Positions 58,910 to 64,000 of a stretch of 64,000 nucleotides of DNA are shown here, one piece after another; position 1 is the first letter of the stretch, and every line of letters begins with the position of its first letter. The stretch comes from Jackrogersella multiformis. Lineage: Eukaryota; Ascomycota; Sordariomycetes; Xylariales; Hypoxylaceae. The position numbers and the translations under genes are program-made. Where the stretch lies: the NCBI GenBank assembly GCA_902806575.1, contig CADCXD010000003.1, positions 62,001 through 126,000 of the forward strand, read 5' to 3'. The notes under the pieces were generated by a model. It was not told where the DNA came from. It searched no databases and saw only the letters and a program-made list of their open reading frames with translations.

Positions 58910-59721
58910 GGCAAACGACTGTGGCTGGGATACGACCAGATGATTTCAAAAGGTAGGTATGTATGACAGGTAGGTATCAGTACATCGTTATTTCAAAAAC
59001 GGAGTACCAAATTGGCGCGGATATGTATTTGTGCTCGTCGTGAAGCGGATACACTCTATCTACCTAGCTATGCTAAACAGAAAGTCGGAGCGTCGAAGTA
59101 AGATCTGAATCAGCAATGAATTCGTGTCCACGCTAGGTTGGTCCTTAACGTCAATGGATCTCGGAGTTTTATATGCTTAGCGGTGAAGTGATGGGAGTTC
59201 CCGTCTATCTAGGTAGTCATATAGTAAGAACGCCACATGGACTTTCTCTATAGAAACACCAAGGTTGCATACTAAGAAGAGCGTCAATGCCTAGTTATGT
59301 ATGGTGGTGTGGGTCTGAATAGCCTCATTTTAATACCCGTTAAGATACTGGCAGAAAGTGTATTCCCGTACAACTCCAAAAATCAGGCCATAATAGATCG
59401 TAGGATAGGATAAGGAGTTAACATATTGGAAGAGTATCGTGCTTAGAACTTGAATTCTATTCGAAGTAAGTAGGAGATAATTAAGATCCATGTTCTTTTA
59501 TCCGGTGGACTTTGAGATGTAGATGCAAACTACCTACTTAATTTTAGCTGACCTAGGTCCCTATAGGTATCTAGCCAGCCATGTAGGTACCTAAGGTATG
59601 TAGGTCAACCTTCAGCCAGCTAAATATGCATTATCCATCCGTCTGGCGAGAAAGTCGAGAATGGATTCAAGTTGCCTTGCACGATAGGCCATTATTATTA
59701 AGTGATAGGTTTTTATATATT
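58910..59721. other. Spacer between hydrolase and transcription factor
   Basis: 0.8 kb without a credible ORF. It holds the hydrolase promoter and the regulator's 3' region. CCTAGGTAGG-type motifs occur near 59,200 and 59,550-59,610. Confidence 0.45.
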
Positions 59722-61993
59722 TCATCGATCAGTATTTTCCGTTTGTACAGCACAGGGTATCCCGGGCGCAATATGCAGGCTCTCTACTTCTAGTTTAATC
59801 AAAAGGTCGCGAGCCAAGTTGTTTACATCCCTTAAGTTCTTTAACGCACCGATCAACTGCCCTACGCTGTCGTCCCTCTCGCAGCCCTGATTGGCAAGGT
59901 CCGGTGTCTTAGCATGTTCCATGAGAAAGGTAGCGGCATCTGAAAGTGCATTTGGTAGGAAAGGATGCGCCTATGTCGGAGTCAGTTAGATGAATATGGC
60001 GCTTTGTAGTCGAAAGTAACAGAAACACGGGAGAGGAATAGGTGTGACCACCTTAAAGCAGCTGAGACGAGGCATTGCCTTGACTAACTGCGCCATATCT
60101 GTGGCGGCTTGGTATGCACGCTCTTCGTACGTGCTCGCCGTCATTTGATGCTTCACATTCTGCCAAGATTTGGTTTCCGTGGTGATGCTTAGATATATGA
60201 TTGCGCTGCGGGCAAGCATGTGGGAAAAAGCAAGCATGGGGTCTCGATCATCAAGTGTTGACGAGGTGACCGAGCTCTGGACAAGAATCTGCATTCGTCT
60301 ATCCAAGACAGTGGCAAGCCATTCGTGCCGCGTCCAGTATTCGCGTGGCTCAGAAACAGAAGAAGCTAGTGCTAGACGCCGGTGCGCCATACAGCGCCCG
60401 TAGAGTGTCGCTAGTACAATGCACTCAGCAAATGGCGAATGTGTGCTTCGGCCACTGTTTGTTAATGCCTCTGGTAGGAAGTCCATCCGGATTGGTAGAC
60501 TACTTTGGAAATTTTTCTCAGGCGCTGGGAGGCGAGTGCAGATCTAACACAGGGGCGGCAGAAATAAGTAAGAGGTTCGACTTCACAGTATTAAGGATAG
60601 AATGGTGGAAGAATCTGAACACAAGCAAAATAATACCAAGACACTAACCATTTCTTCGTGTAGTGTTAATGGCCATTCGTTGCGTGTATTGAGAAACCGA
60701 TCAAATGAAAATGCTAGCCAAAATGTCCGCCTCTTCTGCTCTGCCTCGGCGAAGCTCTCGTCTGGCGTGAGAGAAGAAGCAGAAGAAATTGTTGTTGAGA
60801 ACTCAACGGGTGATACGTCAGTTATATCGACGTCGTATAACCGCGACAGCTGAACTAGGCGGAAAGCACGTCCAGCCGTGATCATCGCTTGGTGCTCATG
60901 TATGCAAATGAACTCATAATGGGCGACTAAAAGCCACGCCTGGATCTCTTCTAGCGGAATATTTCCCGTCATCCAGGACGGGCCTTGCTCACTCGTGTCC
61001 GGCATCTCTAGAATGCGGCGCGTCTCCGCGTATAGCGCACTACTGAGACCGCGAAACTGAGTCGACATGGCGGCTGCGAGAGTCCGCATGGCTAAGCGCA
61101 AGGAGTCACGGGCCGGCGTGGTAATTCCTTGGCTGGCCCACGCAAAATACCTCCGCTTATGCATTATTGGTAAAACGGTATGCACCCTATCAAAATATAG
61201 CAGGTCTCTATAGTTGTCACCGTGTGACATGTCAGTAACGCAAGTGAGAAGTGATAGGAGGAACATACAAATCCGCCCACATTAAGTCTGATATGCTCAT
61301 ACCTTCAAGCATATTAATTGGACTTAAGTCGACATGCTTGCTTGGCGTTACAATTTCGGGCGACACTAGATCACCGTCTTGCCATTCTACGCCGACGAGG
61401 GCGGGATCAGGGGTCGTAGACGTAAATCCCGGGGTTTCGGGAAGCTTTTCGTCTGTCTGAATGATCTCTGATAAATTGATGTCCATGTTTATGTCCATGT
61501 CGTGCTCTCCGTCGTCAAACACCGTGAAGCCTGATATCGCAATGTCGGGGTCGATCTCAGCCACATGGGGTTCACGACTATCGACCTGACCAGTAAGTTG
61601 CCGCTCGAGAATTGCTATATAAGTAAATATGGTCAGAACCATGTCTTCGAAGCGTTGAATAAGAGCACCAGCGTAGATCCCAGGATACAGAACGAGGAGC
61701 GTAAACTCACCAACCCTAGATCTTAGAGCTTTCAACTGTCCCTTCTTGGGACCCCTCTGCGGCCGCTTGTCGACAACAACACATGCGATGCCCGTCTCAG
61801 CACATATTCCACACTGGGGACGTACGCGGTCACATCGTGCTTTTCGCCGCCGGCATTCTTCGCAAGCTATACATTATACATATCATGTACGAATTAGTCG
61901 CTGTAGGTAAACGTGATTCGGAGGATTGCAAGATCATTGCTTACAGAGTCCCGGCAACTGTCGGCAGTTAGATGCCATAGTCTTAGGTTTCAT
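59722..61993 (-). CDS. Zn2Cys6 transcription factor with fungal-specific domain, six exons, 616 aa
   Basis: Exons are 61,993-61,945, 61,866-61,711, 61,614-61,269, 61,207-60,649, 60,543-60,052 and 59,970-59,722; all junctions keep frame. The zinc cluster is CEECRRRKARCDRVRPQCGIC, with Cys18, 21, 28, 35, 38 and 45. It is followed by RPQRGPKKGQLKAL and a coiled linker AILERQL. An acidic region (DDGEHDMDINMDINL) lies before the middle homology region that starts at LYFDRVHTVLPIMHKRRYFAWA (fungal_trans). The C-terminal exon starts AHPFLPNAL as in many relatives. It is a nuclear DNA-binding activator and the only regulator inside the cluster, so the likely pathway-specific one. The start is uncertain: the ATG at 61,978 is possible, and the frame is open to 62,134. 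Confidence 0.88.
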
Positions 61994-64000
61994 GTGCAAC
62001 GGTAGGTAGGGATTTGATCTGACAATGAAGAAGTAGCCTTGAGGCAAGGTTATTAACGACCACCAAGTTCTTAGCTTGGTGGAGGCGCCCTGTAATACAA
62101 ACCAATGGCCTATGTAAGGAATTCCATTTATCAAGTCTACCGCATCGTTTGATATGACTCTGGCCTCGCAATGGTATACACCGTCTTGAGCAACTAATAA
62201 AATTGTACGTACATAGCCTAATCGACGCTCGCTTTGTGCAACTTTTTCGAGACTTTAAGCAATTATTCTCAAATTTAAAGCAATACCTTCACTAGAGACG
62301 GCGCCAATGATCATACGGCTGGCGGAAATAACTTGATTAAGAAAGATACGTAATTAGCATGATTTAATGACGGGACGCTACATAATCATCTAAACAGGGA
62401 TGTGGTAGTAAGTGCCGACTCGGGGTGCGATGAGGCCACGGAAACGCTAACGCGTTCATGGCACCAGGGAGATAGATACCTCCAGGGCTGGGTACCTTGC
62501 ATGCATACCTACCTCATAGGTAGGTATGTATCTTTGGGCACTGCTTAGGTACTTACCAACCTGGTAGGTACCTAATGTACCTAGGTAGGATAAATAAGGC
62601 TCTAAGACATCCATTAGATGCGTGCCGGTTTGGCGTCCTCGATGTGCCGTTCAGAGGAATCCAAGGCAGCAGCAGGAATAAACCCCTTACAATCTAGTAC
62701 TGAATGTGAGGCTCTCTGAAACAGCACTTCACGGCCCAAAAGTACCTATTCTTAATGATATTTTGATCATTCGGATACCCTATGAGATACTGAGCTCCTA
62801 GATCAGCATCCTATATAAGCTGGGCGGATTTCATAGATAGAGGTCATACTAATCCCGTAGGCAGCTTACTGATATTCGGGTTCAGATATATCAAGAAAAG
62901 TGCGTCAAAATAATATATATGCCATGTTTTGCGAAATATGCATATAATGCTGACATCCTTCTATGAGTGTTCATGTTGTCAGACAGTGGCTGGGTAGGTA
63001 GCAGGTACCATCACAGATACGATGTGGTGGATATTATGTGATGTTGTATTGTGTACCTACATAGGTAGATAGCGGTTTTATTCTAGAGGAGCGTTTGGAG
63101 CAGCCTATTTAGATGTAAAGGTATAGGTGGACACCACACTGTGAACCTCCGTACCGCACCTTCCATCACATATCTCCGTACCTGCCTGCCTGCTTGGTGT
63201 TTCTCCGTAACTCACCGTGACCCACTCTCCGTAACCGGGGTCCGAAATCCGAGCGATGTTTGGCAAATTCACTTCTTTCAAGTATTTCTGTCTTTCAGCT
63301 AGGTATTACGAGTTTAAATTATTATCACCTTTCAAGACTACCGAGGTACCTAGGTAGGTACACAGTTACTCGAGAGTATCTTGCTTTTGTCATACTAGCA
63401 TAGATGCTGTATGAACGGACAGTTACATTACCACTAGGGATGCTAACCGCCTGCGACCTCTTTCATCAAGCCTTCTTAGCGCTAGACCCACCAATCGTAC
63501 CAGCCATCCCGCCCAATTTCAGCCAGCACGTCATTATCATAGGCAGCTAATCTAGCATCGCAGCATCGGTAGTAACGCGGTGTAGGTAGCTCGTAGTGTT
63601 TTGGCTGGTATTAAGTTTACTCGACAGCGTCGCCCAAGAATTCTGACTTCGTCGAAAAGCTAGCAACCACGCGCGTATTCGACTAACATAGCACTATGTT
63701 AGTAGACGACATGGTTACCGCTCTCTAAGGGAAAAGCTAGGTACCTAGGTAGCTGGAGCATTCGTAATGGGAGACGGCGCCGCTAAGGCATTGTACTAAG
63801 CGGCGGGATACCAACACGCCCATCGCCATCGTAAGGTTCTACAATACCCCCTAATCTAGAACTCCATTTCACTTGGCGCTTACCTACCTAGCTACCTGTA
63901 TAGATTTGTGATTCAACGTAAAAGCTTGTTTTTGTTTTTATTCCAACGACTTCATAACAGCCCTACCTAAGGTACCTAAGACAAGGAATCAAAAATTAGA
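61994..64000. other. 2-kb gene-free right flank
   Basis: No ORF above background. It contains the transcription factor's upstream region and repeated CCTAGG/GGTACC palindromes (near 62,505-62,590, 63,345, 63,740, 63,890 and 63,965). The cluster appears to end here, or resumes beyond the window. Confidence 0.5.
62505..62590. repeat. TACCTAGGTA-type palindrome cluster
   Basis: cctacctcataggtaggtatg, ggtacttaccaacctggtaggtacc and tgtacctaggtagg follow each other within 86 bp. Same dispersed family as at 17.0 and 38.3 kb. Confidence 0.7.

Noticed and set aside
44223..61993. Naming the cluster as citrinin, asperfuranone or stipitatic acid
   Set aside because: Only some homologues are shared; the aldehyde dehydrogenase, HR-PKS or ring-expanding dioxygenase that define those clusters are not seen next to the PKS.

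Overview
The window looks like accessory DNA from a filamentous ascomycete (Pezizomycotina). The evidence is short spliceosomal introns of about 50-60 bp, fungal-type gene families, and long AT-rich blocks in which CpA/TpG are almost absent while CpG persists, the pattern left by repeat-induced point mutation (RIP). The genus cannot be read from the sequence; a Sordariomycete-like RIP-active fungus is a guess.

Layout. 1-12,530 is a RIP-destroyed repeat block containing diverged direct and inverted copies of at least two repeat families. 12,531-19,970 is a gene island: a small two-exon gene of unknown function, an unknown 156-aa ORF, a four-exon cytochrome P450, a Rossmann-fold NAD(P)-binding protein and a mitochondrial phosphate carrier. 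19,971-21,660 is a second RIP block holding a palindrome of about 675 bp. 21,661-24,800 is a small island with a C2H2 zinc-finger protein and a phytanoyl-CoA-hydroxylase-type Fe(II)/2OG dioxygenase. 24,800-31,070 is a third RIP block. From 31,070 onward there is normal-composition DNA: an F-box-like relic, a class I terpene synthase, a SAT4/rhodopsin-like seven-helix membrane protein, an APH-fold kinase and a berberine-bridge-type FAD oxidase pseudogene, followed by a polyketide cluster.

The polyketide cluster (about 44.2-62.0 kb) contains a medium-chain reductase, an intronless 2,718-aa non-reducing PKS (SAT-KS-AT-PT-ACP-CMeT-R), a salicylate-hydroxylase-type FAD monooxygenase (TropB/SorC/AzaH-like), an AYR1-like SDR, an FSH1/CitA-like serine hydrolase and a Zn2Cys6 transcription factor. 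By family logic the PKS makes a C-methylated aromatic aldehyde released by the reductase domain. The monooxygenase would then hydroxylate and dearomatise it, giving an azaphilone-, sorbicillinoid- or tropolone-type product that the SDR and MDR may reduce further. No partner HR-PKS, transporter or TE domain is visible. The terpene synthase, P450 and dioxygenase could belong to the same pathway or to a separate terpene pathway; that link is inference.

Exon structures were built by hand from splice signals, reading frame and family alignment from memory; no search was run.
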